A stretch of 10,337 nucleotides of DNA from Propionibacteriaceae bacterium (GTDB taxonomy: Bacteria; Actinomycetota; Actinomycetes; Propionibacteriales; Propionibacteriaceae): the NCBI GenBank assembly GCA_030450535.1, contig JAKDIK010000064.1, positions 1 to 10,337 of the forward strand, in the 5' to 3' direction. The notes under the pieces were generated by a model. It was not told where the DNA came from. It was given only the letters and a program-made list of their open reading frames with translations, and made no database searches. The position numbers were made by a program, and so were the translations under genes. Positions 1-5,381 of this stretch are shown one piece after another. Numbering within the stretch: the stretch's first letter is position 1; every line of letters begins with the position of its first letter.

Positions 1-116
1 CTGGGCCTGCGTCCGCGACTGGGCCTGCGTCCGCGACTGGGCCTGCGTCCGCGACTGGGCCTGCGTCCGCGACCGGGCCCGCGTCCACGTCGGCGACCGG
101 GCCCGCTTCCACGACC
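1..116. repeat. 18-bp tandem repeat at left edge
   Basis: Four identical copies of ctgggcctgcgtccgcga fill 1-72. Degenerate copies follow at 73-90 and 97-114, separated by a 6-bp insertion, so all length changes are multiples of three. That fits a coding repeat, but the strand is ambiguous. On the plus strand, the frame from position 3 reads a repeated Gly-Pro-Ala-Ser-Ala-Thr and closes at TGA 141-143, as expected for a disordered C-terminal tail of a gene entering from the left. On the minus strand, a frame that could start at GTG 112, 18 nt after the ilvD stop, reads repeated Val-Ala-Asp-Ala-Gly-Pro. Third-position GC does not separate the two readings. The repeat may continue beyond the window. 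No function is assigned. Confidence 0.9.
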
Positions 117-143
117 GGACCCCAGCGCGCTCAGTCCAGCTGA
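3..143 (+). CDS. possible C-terminal tail of a gene entering from the left (partial)
   Basis: The frame is open from the window edge to TGA at 141-143. It encodes repeated GPASAT units, then GPASTSAT, GPASTTGP and a short end QRAQSS. Composition is Gly, Pro, Ala, Ser and Thr only until the last few residues, typical of a flexible, disordered tail and not of a folded domain. It would converge with ilvD and overlap its last 13 bases. No start codon or domain lies inside the window, and a minus-strand reading of the same repeat is about equally open, so this is only a candidate. Confidence 0.3.
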   Translation, partial: GPASATGPASATGPASATGPASATGPASTSATGPASTTGPQRAQSS

Positions 144-2008
144 CGCCGCGCGGCACCCTTGTCGGCGGACTGGGCGAGCATCGCGAAGATCTTCAGCGCG
201 TTGCTGACCTGCCGCTCGCGGTGGACCGGACGCCAGCCCGCGGCGTCCTGCTCCGCGCGGCGTCGGGCCAGCTCGTCGTCGGACACCTCCACGTTGATCG
301 TCCGGTCGGGGATCGAGATCGAGATCACGTCGCCGTCGCGGATCAACCCGATCGGGCCACCGGACGCCGCCTCCGGACTGATGTGGCCCAGGCTCAGCCC
401 CGAGGATCCGCCCGAGAACCGACCGTCGGTGATCAGCGCGCACTTCGGGCCGAGGCCGACGCCCTTGAGGTAGCTCGTGGGGTAGAGCATCTCCTGCATG
501 CCCGGGCCGCCCTTGGGGCCCTCGTACCGCACGACGACGCAGTCGCCCTCGACGATCCGGCCGCCGAGGATCATCTCGACCGCCTCCTCCTGGGACTCGG
601 CGACCTTGGCCGGCCCGGAGAACGTCCACTGGTGCTCGGGCACTCCGGCGGTCTTGACGATCGCGCCATCCGGGGCGATGTTGCCCGTCAGGACGCCCAA
701 CCCCCCGTCGGCGGTGTAGGCGTGCTCGACCGACCGGATGCAGCCTCCCTCGGCGTCGGTGTCGAGATCGGCCCAGCGGTTGGTGGAGCTGAACGCCTCG
801 GTCGTCCGGACGCCACCCGGCGCGGCGTACCAGAGGTCGAGGGATTCGGCCGTCGCCTTGCCGCTGCGGATGTCCCAGTCGTCGAGCCATTGGCCCAGCG
901 AGTCCGAATGCACCGCGTGGACCGACTCGTCCAGCAGCCCCCCGCGCCGCAGCTCACCGAGGATCGCGGGCATGCCGCCGGCGCGGTGCACATCCTCCAT
1001 GTAGTACTTCGTGGTGTTGGGCGCCACCTTGCTCAGGCACGGCGTCACGCGCGAGAGGGCGTCGATGTCGTCCATCGTGAAGTCGACGCCGGCCTCCTGC
1101 GCGGCCGCGAGGATGTGCAGCACCGTGTTCGTCGAGCCGCCCATCGCGATGTCGAGGCGCATCGCGTTGGCGAAGGCCGCCTTCGTCGCGATCGAGCGGG
1201 GCAGGACGGAGTCGTCATCGCCGTCGTAGTACCGCTGCGCCAGCTGGACGGCCAGGCGTCCGGCCCGCAGGAACAGGTCGCGCCGCGCGGACGCCGTCGC
1301 CAGCGTCGAACCGTTGCCGGGCAGGGACAACCCGAGGGCCTCGGTGAGGCAGTTCATCGAGTTGGCGGTGAACATGCCCGAGCACGAGCCGCAGGTGGGG
1401 CAGGCGTTGGCCTCGATGGCCGCGATCTGCTCGTCGCTGACGGAGTCGTCGACCGCCTTGATCATGGCGTCGATGAGATCGAGGCGCTCGCCGCCCCCCT
1501 CACCCATGCCGCCCTCGTCCGGTGCGCCCGACACGATCTTGTCGCCGAGCAGGCGGCCGGCCTCCATGGGTCCCCCCGAGACGAACACGGTGGGGATATT
1601 GAGCCGCAGCGCCGCCAACAACATGCCGGGGGTGATCTTGTCGCAGTTGGAGATGCACACGAGGGCGTCCGCACAATGGGCGTTGACCATGTACTCCACG
1701 GCGTCCGCGATGATCTCGCGGCTGGGCAGCGAGTAGAGCATGCCGCCGTGCCCCATCGCGATGCCATCATCGACGGCGATGGTGTTGAATTCACGGCCCA
1801 CGCCACCCGCTTCGGCCACGGCACCCGCGACGAGCTGACCCATGTCCTTGAGGTGGACATGGCCGGGCACGAACTGGGTGAAGCTGTTCGCGATCGCGAC
1901 TATCGGCTTGCCGAAGTCGGACTCGCCCATGCCCGTCGCGCGCCACAGCGCGCGGGCGCCGGCCATGTTGCGGCCGTGGGTGGACGTGCGGGAGCGGAGC
2001 TGGCCCAT
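131..2008 (-). CDS. ilvD: dihydroxy-acid dehydratase
   Basis: IlvD dehydrates 2,3-dihydroxy-isovalerate and 2,3-dihydroxy-3-methylvalerate to the 2-keto acids in valine, leucine and isoleucine synthesis; it is a cytosolic iron-sulfur enzyme. The protein closely follows the E. coli-type IlvD along its whole length (625 aa against about 616). Visible signatures are VDDGIAMGHGGM (metal-ligand Asp80/Asp81), SNCDKITPGM (Cys122, Asp123, Lys124), the Cys cluster ACPTCGSCSGMFTAN (Cys203-209), and GRFSGGSSGLSLGH near the C-terminus. A Gly-rich stretch around residues 160-173 appears inserted relative to E. coli. The start chosen is ATG at 2008, because AGGAGG sits 5 nt upstream and the protein then begins like family members; an in-frame start at 2074 would lie upstream of the likely promoter. 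It is divergent from the ATPase gene and probably monocistronic or first in its unit. Confidence 0.96.
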   Translation of the reverse strand: MGQLRSRTSTHGRNMAGARALWRATGMGESDFGKPIVAIANSFTQFVPGHVHLKDMGQLVAGAVAEAGGVGREFNTIAVDDGIAMGHGGMLYSLPSREIIADAVEYMVNAHCADALVCISNCDKITPGMLLAALRLNIPTVFVSGGPMEAGRLLGDKIVSGAPDEGGMGEGGGERLDLIDAMIKAVDDSVSDEQIAAIEANACPTCGSCSGMFTANSMNCLTEALGLSLPGNGSTLATASARRDLFLRAGRLAVQLAQRYYDGDDDSVLPRSIATKAAFANAMRLDIAMGGSTNTVLHILAAAQEAGVDFTMDDIDALSRVTPCLSKVAPNTTKYYMEDVHRAGGMPAILGELRRGGLLDESVHAVHSDSLGQWLDDWDIRSGKATAESLDLWYAAPGGVRTTEAFSSTNRWADLDTDAEGGCIRSVEHAYTADGGLGVLTGNIAPDGAIVKTAGVPEHQWTFSGPAKVAESQEEAVEMILGGRIVEGDCVVVRYEGPKGGPGMQEMLYPTSYLKGVGLGPKCALITDGRFSGGSSGLSLGHISPEAASGGPIGLIRDGDVISISIPDRTINVEVSDDELARRRAEQDAAGWRPVHRERQVSNALKIFAMLAQSADKGAARRQLD

Positions 2009-2013
2009 CGAAA

Positions 2014-2019
2014 CCTCCT
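2014..2019 (-). promoter_or_regulatory. ilvD ribosome binding site (AGGAGG)
   Basis: Read on the minus strand this is a perfect AGGAGG, 5 nt before ATG 2008. It decides the ilvD start over the longer in-frame alternative at 2074. It is the only canonical Shine-Dalgarno site seen at a gene start in the window. Confidence 0.85.
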
Positions 2020-2036
2020 GGAGACGGGATCGCCCC

Positions 2037-2042
2037 AGCGTA
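2037..2042 (-). promoter_or_regulatory. predicted ilvD -10 element (TACGCT)
   Basis: TACGCT on the minus strand fits the actinobacterial TANNNT -10. Transcription would begin near 2030, giving a leader of about 22 nt that contains the AGGAGG site. The -35 region has no clear consensus. Just upstream, 2045-2051 and 2061-2067 form a 7-bp inverted repeat (CGGACGC / GCGTCCG, 9-bp spacer) that covers the spacer and -35 region and could be an operator. The leader is too short for a T-box or attenuator. Confidence 0.55.
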
Positions 2043-2090
2043 GTCGGACGCCGCCCGTGTGCGTCCGGGTGCACGCAGGGGTGGACGCGC

Positions 2091-2182
2091 CCGCGGTTTG
2101 TCCAGTAGAACAGCCGCGTTTTGTCCAGTAGAGAGCCCGCGTTTTGTTAAATAGATCGTCCGCGATCTGTTAGGTTCACCCG
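2091..2182 (+). repeat. four tandem 23-bp repeats upstream of the ATPase gene
   Basis: Units are 2091-2113, 2114-2136, 2137-2159 and 2160-2182, with an exact 23-bp period and no spacer. All four begin CCGCG. Units 1 and 2 share TTTGTCCAGTAGA (2097-2109 and 2120-2132), unit 3 has TTTGTTAAATAGA (2143-2155) and unit 4 has TCTGTTAGGTTCA (2166-2178). The array is more AT-rich than its surroundings and ends one base before the ATG at 2184. Unit 4 contains the predicted -10 TAGGTT. The position suggests a multi-site operator controlling the ATPase promoter; this is inference. No further copies were noticed in the window. Confidence 0.9.
2171..2176 (+). promoter_or_regulatory. predicted -10 element (TAGGTT) of the ATPase gene, leaderless
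   Basis: TAGGTT fits TANNNT and lies 7 nt before ATG 2184, so transcription should start at or next to the start codon. No convincing Shine-Dalgarno sequence precedes the ATG. The element is inside the fourth 23-bp repeat; TTGTTA at 2144-2149 in unit 3 is a weak -35 candidate with a long spacer. Confidence 0.55.
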
Positions 2183-2183
2183 T

Positions 2184-3452
2184 ATGGACTACCTGCGGCG
2201 CGTCGTGGACGACGAACTCGACGAGCTGCTGGGGGGTGCCACAGCGCTCGCTCTGGAGGGCGCCAAGGGGGTCGGCAAAACGGCGACGGCTGCCCAGCGG
2301 GCGAACAGCGCATTGCGCCTGGTGGATCCCCGGCAGTTGGAGATACTCCGAGCCGATCTCGATGTGGTGTCGAGGATGGAGCCCCCGGTGCTCATCGACG
2401 AGTGGCAATACGAACCGGCGGTGTGGGACAGCGTGCGGCGCTGGACCGACGACGAGCCCGAGCCGGGACGGTTTCTGCTCACCGGATCGGCCGGTCCGCC
2501 GCCGGGCACCCGAATCCACTCCGGCGCCGGCCGCATCCTCCGAGTTGTCATGCGACCGTTGTCCCTCCCCGAACGGGGGATCCAGCGGCCGACGGTGTCG
2601 CTCCACGGACTGTTGGCAGGCGGCGCGGAGGTGCGTGGGGAGAGCGACGTCGATCTGCCCACCTACACCGACGAGATTCTCGGTTCGGGATTTCCGGGCA
2701 TCCGACCCCTGCGCGGACGCGCGCGACGGGCCCAGATTGACAGCTACGTGGCCCGCATCGTGGAGCGGGACCTGAGCGATCAGGGCATGGCGGTGAGGCG
2801 TCCAGCCGCCCTCAAGGCATGGCTCACGGCGTACGCGGCCGCGACGGCCACCACGAGTTCGTGGTCCGTCATCCTCGACGCTGCGACCCCGGGGGAGGAC
2901 GACAAACCTTCGCGGCAGACGGTCATGCAGTATCGCGAGCACCTGGAGCGCCTGTTCATCCTGGAGCCCCTACCCGCCTGGCTGCCGACATTCTCTGCGC
3001 TCAAGCGGTTGGGAGCATCGCCCAAGCATCACCTTGTCGACCCGGGCCTGGCCGCGTCGCTGGTGGGGGCCGACGCTGACACCCTGTTGGCGGGCGAGGG
3101 CGACCGTGTCGGCCCGGCAGCGGGGACGTTGCTCGGTGCGCTGTTCGAGTCCCTGGCCACGCAGACGGTCCGGGTGCTCGCCCAGAACGGTGAGGCGTCC
3201 GTCTCGCACCTGCGCACCCGGGGTGGCGAGCATGAGGTGGATCTCATCGTGGAGGGGCGGGGCCGCGCCGTGGTGGCGCTGGAGGTCAAGCTGGCCGAAA
3301 CCGTGTCGGACTCCGACGTCCGCCACCTGCTGTGGCTCCGCAACGAGATCGGCGACCGATTGCGGGACATGGTCGTCTTGACCACGGGACAATTCGCCTA
3401 CCGCCGTCCCGATGGGGTCGCCGTGGTGCCGCTGGCGCTCCTGGGTGCGTGA
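2184..3452 (+). CDS. AAA_14 / DUF4143 family ATP-binding protein
   Basis: This 422-aa P-loop ATPase belongs to the AAA_14-DUF4143 family. Walker A is GAKGVGKT (26-33), Walker B is VLIDEWQ (69-75), and LLTGS (98-102) is in the sensor position. The C-terminal DUF4143 part contains HEVDLIVE (Asp353) followed by ALEVK (Glu367, Lys369), resembling the D...ExK core of PD-(D/E)XK nuclease folds; whether it cleaves DNA is unknown. The physiological role of the family is poorly defined. No signal peptide or membrane segment is seen, so it should be cytosolic. Start ATG 2184 follows a -10 element by 7 nt and directly abuts the 23-bp repeats. Codon choice (AAA, ATT, GGA, CGA and others) looks less GC-biased than in serB or ilvD, which would fit horizontal acquisition. 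No partner gene is adjacent. Confidence 0.9.
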   Translation: MDYLRRVVDDELDELLGGATALALEGAKGVGKTATAAQRANSALRLVDPRQLEILRADLDVVSRMEPPVLIDEWQYEPAVWDSVRRWTDDEPEPGRFLLTGSAGPPPGTRIHSGAGRILRVVMRPLSLPERGIQRPTVSLHGLLAGGAEVRGESDVDLPTYTDEILGSGFPGIRPLRGRARRAQIDSYVARIVERDLSDQGMAVRRPAALKAWLTAYAAATATTSSWSVILDAATPGEDDKPSRQTVMQYREHLERLFILEPLPAWLPTFSALKRLGASPKHHLVDPGLAASLVGADADTLLAGEGDRVGPAAGTLLGALFESLATQTVRVLAQNGEASVSHLRTRGGEHEVDLIVEGRGRAVVALEVKLAETVSDSDVRHLLWLRNEIGDRLRDMVVLTTGQFAYRRPDGVAVVPLALLGA

Positions 3453-3489
3453 GCCGCAACGCGGGGCGGCCCGAGGGGCTCGCGGCTCA
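3450..3489. terminator. candidate bidirectional hairpin between convergent genes
   Basis: TGAGCCGC (3450-3457) and GCGGCTCA (3482-3489) are perfect 8-bp inverted arms with a GC-rich 24-nt loop. The outer three bases of each arm are the stop codons of the ATPase gene and of the DUF4442 gene, so 3 of the 8 pairs come automatically from convergent TGA stops. There is no T-tract, so intrinsic termination is only possible, not shown. Confidence 0.4.
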
Positions 3490-4005
3490 GCCCTTGCGCC
3501 GGCTCACCCAGATGGTGATGTCGCAGTGGACCGTCTCGACACCCGAGGCGTCCACCAGCGACACCGGCACGACGACCTCCACGCCGGAGGTGATGGCGTG
3601 GAAGTCGGGCAGCGGCTCGAGCAACGCGGTGGCCGTCAGGCCGCCTTTCGTCTTGGCGAGGTAGGACGCCGTCATCGCCTTGGGGATCCACCGGTGGGAC
3701 GCCGGCACGGTCGCCTCCGCGAGCATCCCCATCGCCACCTCGGCCAGGTTGCACGCCGCGATCGCGTGGAACGTTCCGATGTGGTTCTGGACGCCCCACC
3801 ACTTCGGTGCGCTCACCACACAACGCCCCGGTGCCAGCTCGCGCACATGGGGCAGCACCGTGCGAAAGTACGGTGCCTTCAACGCGACCGCCGCCGAGAA
3901 CAGCCGCGTCCCCACCCCGCGGGGGAGACGCTGGGTCCGCTGCCAGATCTCCCATGTGCCGCTCAGGGCGGTCACCGTGGTGCGCACCTGCTCCCTCACG
4001 CCCAC
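3487..4005 (-). CDS. DUF4442 hotdog-fold protein (thioesterase-like)
   Basis: This 172-aa cytosolic protein matches the DUF4442 branch of the hotdog-fold superfamily, which includes acyl-CoA thioesterases. The segment VQNHIGTFHAIAACNLAE (about 72-89, with Asn74, His75, Gly77 and His80) corresponds to the N-H-x-G-T/H helix signature of hotdog thioesterases. The rest is the expected alternating beta pattern, such as the strands around SGVEVVVPVSLVD and VHCDITIWV. The substrate is not predictable. GTG 4005 is chosen because GGGGGG lies 5 nt upstream; GTG 3999, in frame, overlaps the stop of an upstream mini-ORF as GTGA and is an alternative start. The gene converges with the ATPase and is divergent from the DUF2207 gene. 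Confidence 0.8.
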   Translation of the reverse strand: MGVREQVRTTVTALSGTWEIWQRTQRLPRGVGTRLFSAAVALKAPYFRTVLPHVRELAPGRCVVSAPKWWGVQNHIGTFHAIAACNLAEVAMGMLAEATVPASHRWIPKAMTASYLAKTKGGLTATALLEPLPDFHAITSGVEVVVPVSLVDASGVETVHCDITIWVSRRKG

Positions 4006-4085
4006 GGCGTCCCCCCATCGCCGGCGTCCGCCGGAGGGGGTGTCGACGCAGGATCGAAGCGTTCCGCTGGGACGAAGAGTTCCAT
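3996..4085 (-). CDS. 29-codon leaderless upstream ORF, overlapping the DUF4442 start
   Basis: ATG 4085 lies 6 nt after TACGCT, so it should be at the 5' end of the transcript. The frame runs 29 codons to TGA 3998-3996. It begins MELFVPAERF, contains a Pro-Pro-Pro run at residues 16-18 and ends TPWA. It is out of frame with DUF4442 and overlaps GTG 4005 by 10 nt and GTG 3999 by 4 nt (GTGA), a layout typical of translational coupling. It may be a regulatory leader peptide, and the triple proline is a known type of ribosome-slowing motif. The peptide itself may have no function. There is no homology support. Confidence 0.45.
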   Translation of the reverse strand: MELFVPAERFDPASTPPPADAGDGGTPWA

Positions 4086-4091
4086 GGCGGC

Positions 4092-4097
4092 AGCGTA
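4092..4097 (-). promoter_or_regulatory. predicted -10 element (TACGCT) for the DUF4442 unit
   Basis: TACGCT on the minus strand fits TANNNT and is identical to the ilvD -10. It is 6 nt before ATG 4085, giving a leaderless mini-ORF and an 80-nt leader ahead of GTG 4005. No other TANNNT was noticed closer to GTG 4005. Confidence 0.5.
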
Positions 4098-4138
4098 CGG
4101 GTCGATCGGGTGTATCCGGTGCACCGCGCGCGCCCGAT

Positions 4139-4144
4139 TAGGCT
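4139..4144 (+). promoter_or_regulatory. predicted -10 element (TAGGCT) of the DUF2207 gene, leaderless
   Basis: TAGGCT lies 6 nt before ATG 4151, consistent with a leaderless transcript; no Shine-Dalgarno site is seen. The perfect 10-bp palindrome CGGTGCACCG at 4117-4126 covers the expected -35 region and might be a protein-binding site shared with the divergent promoter. Confidence 0.5.
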
Positions 4145-4150
4145 GGGCCA

Positions 4151-5341
4151 ATGATCTGGGCCAGCATTCTCGCCGTCGCCACCGTGGTCGTCGCGATCCT
4201 ACGGATCGTCGTCGCGATCCGCAGCAAGGACGCCCCCGGCAACGAGACCGTCGCGGTCGCCTTCGCGCCGCCGCGTGCGCTCACGCCCGGCCTGGCCGCC
4301 CAGCTGCGCCGCGATGTCAAGGACAACGCGACCATCCCTGCCGAGATCCTCGATCTCGCCCTCAAGGGCGTCTGGCAGGTCGGCGTCCGGGACGACGCGG
4401 ACGCCGGCCGTCCGGGTCAGCCGGCGCACCCGGCCGGACGCGGCACCAAGACGTGGTTCGTGCAGCGGGCCACGCTGGAGGAGCCGGAGCTGGAACCCGT
4501 GCCCCAGCAGGTGTACCGGGCGATCTTCCCGCCCGGGTCGACCGCCCTGACGGCCGACCTCGTCGCCGGCCGTGAGACGCGGCTCGGCTTCACGAACGCC
4601 CTGCACGAGGCGTGGCACACCGTCACCCGCCGCGGCTGGGTGGAGCACCTGGCGTCCGCCGGGCTCGGCATCGCGCGCGCCGGTGCCTGGCTGGTCCCGA
4701 TGCTCGCGTTCGTGGCCTTCCTCGGCGGCCCGGATGCCGGGGCGCTGCCACTGCTCGCGTTCGCGTTCCTCGGCGGGCTCGCCACCAACCTCATCAAGGT
4801 GAGCCCCTGGCGCCTCACCACCGAGGGGCGGCGCCTCAACGACGAGCTCGACGGACTCAAGCACTACATGACCCTCGCCGAGGCCGACCGCCTCAAGGTG
4901 CTGCAGGCCCCGGACACCGCGACGCGCCTGCCGGCCGTGCAGGGCTCCGGGGAGATCGCCAGGCTCCACGAGAGGCTGCTGCCCTACGCGGTGCTCTTCG
5001 GGATCCTGCCCCAGTGGTCGGAGGTCGTCGCCCACGATCTGGAGGACGCCGACCTGGCCCCCGCCTGGTTCTTCCTTCCCGGCCTCGACCCGTTCACGTT
5101 CATGGCCTGGGCGGCCTTCGCGGACGCCGGTGGCCTGGCCGCGCTCGGCGACATGGGCAGCTTCGACGCCGACGTCGGCGCGGACACGGGCATGGAGGGC
5201 ATCGGCGATGGTGGCGACATGGGTGGCGACTTCGGCGACGGCGGCGGAGCCGACGGCGGCGGAGGCGACGGGGGCGGTGGCTTCTTCGGTGGTGACGGCG
5301 GTGGCGACGGCGGCGGGCTGTTCGACGGCTTCGACTTCTGA
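4151..5341 (+). CDS. DUF2207 membrane protein, short form, with Gly/Asp-rich tail
   Basis: The 396-aa protein begins with a membrane segment (about 3-22), followed by a helical domain (LTPGLAAQLRRDVKDN... IPAEILDLALKG, about 44-75) that resembles the post-membrane part of DUF2207 proteins. Two further membrane segments lie near 172-193 and 197-216. Next is the family's conserved block LTTEGRRLNDELDGLKHYM (about 222-240) and RLLPYAVLFGILPQWSEV (about 275-292). The last 60 residues are almost only Gly and Asp with scattered Phe. Family members usually carry a signal peptide and a large extracytoplasmic beta domain before this part; that is absent, and the upstream intergenic DNA does not encode it. 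Molecular function is unknown. serB starts 40 nt downstream and is probably co-transcribed. Confidence 0.8.
   Translation: MIWASILAVATVVVAILRIVVAIRSKDAPGNETVAVAFAPPRALTPGLAAQLRRDVKDNATIPAEILDLALKGVWQVGVRDDADAGRPGQPAHPAGRGTKTWFVQRATLEEPELEPVPQQVYRAIFPPGSTALTADLVAGRETRLGFTNALHEAWHTVTRRGWVEHLASAGLGIARAGAWLVPMLAFVAFLGGPDAGALPLLAFAFLGGLATNLIKVSPWRLTTEGRRLNDELDGLKHYMTLAEADRLKVLQAPDTATRLPAVQGSGEIARLHERLLPYAVLFGILPQWSEVVAHDLEDADLAPAWFFLPGLDPFTFMAWAAFADAGGLAALGDMGSFDADVGADTGMEGIGDGGDMGGDFGDGGGADGGGGDGGGGFFGGDGGGDGGGLFDGFDF
5208..5330 (+). repeat. low-complexity GGC/GAC-rich coding stretch
   Basis: This part of the DUF2207 gene consists largely of GGN and GAC codons encoding Gly-Gly-Asp runs (for example GGGGDGGGGFFGGDGGG). 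It has no fixed unit length. It is a low-complexity protein tail, not a DNA-level tandem array, and is prone to length variation. Confidence 0.6.
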
Positions 5342-5381
5342 TCGGGCCCCGGCGACCACGCAGTGCCCGTGAGCGGGCGCC

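Noticed and set aside
2009..2036. T-box or peptide attenuator in front of ilvD
   Set aside because: The predicted leader is about 22 nt and contains only the ribosome binding site.
221..2131. Long plus-strand open frame opposite ilvD
   Set aside because: It mirrors a certain ilvD gene, encodes an Arg/Gly/Ala/His-rich product with no recognisable domain, and is a normal by-product of GC-rich codon use.
2091..2182. CRISPR array
   Set aside because: The 23-bp units follow one another without spacers and diverge progressively, so they are plain tandem repeats at a promoter; no cas genes are present.
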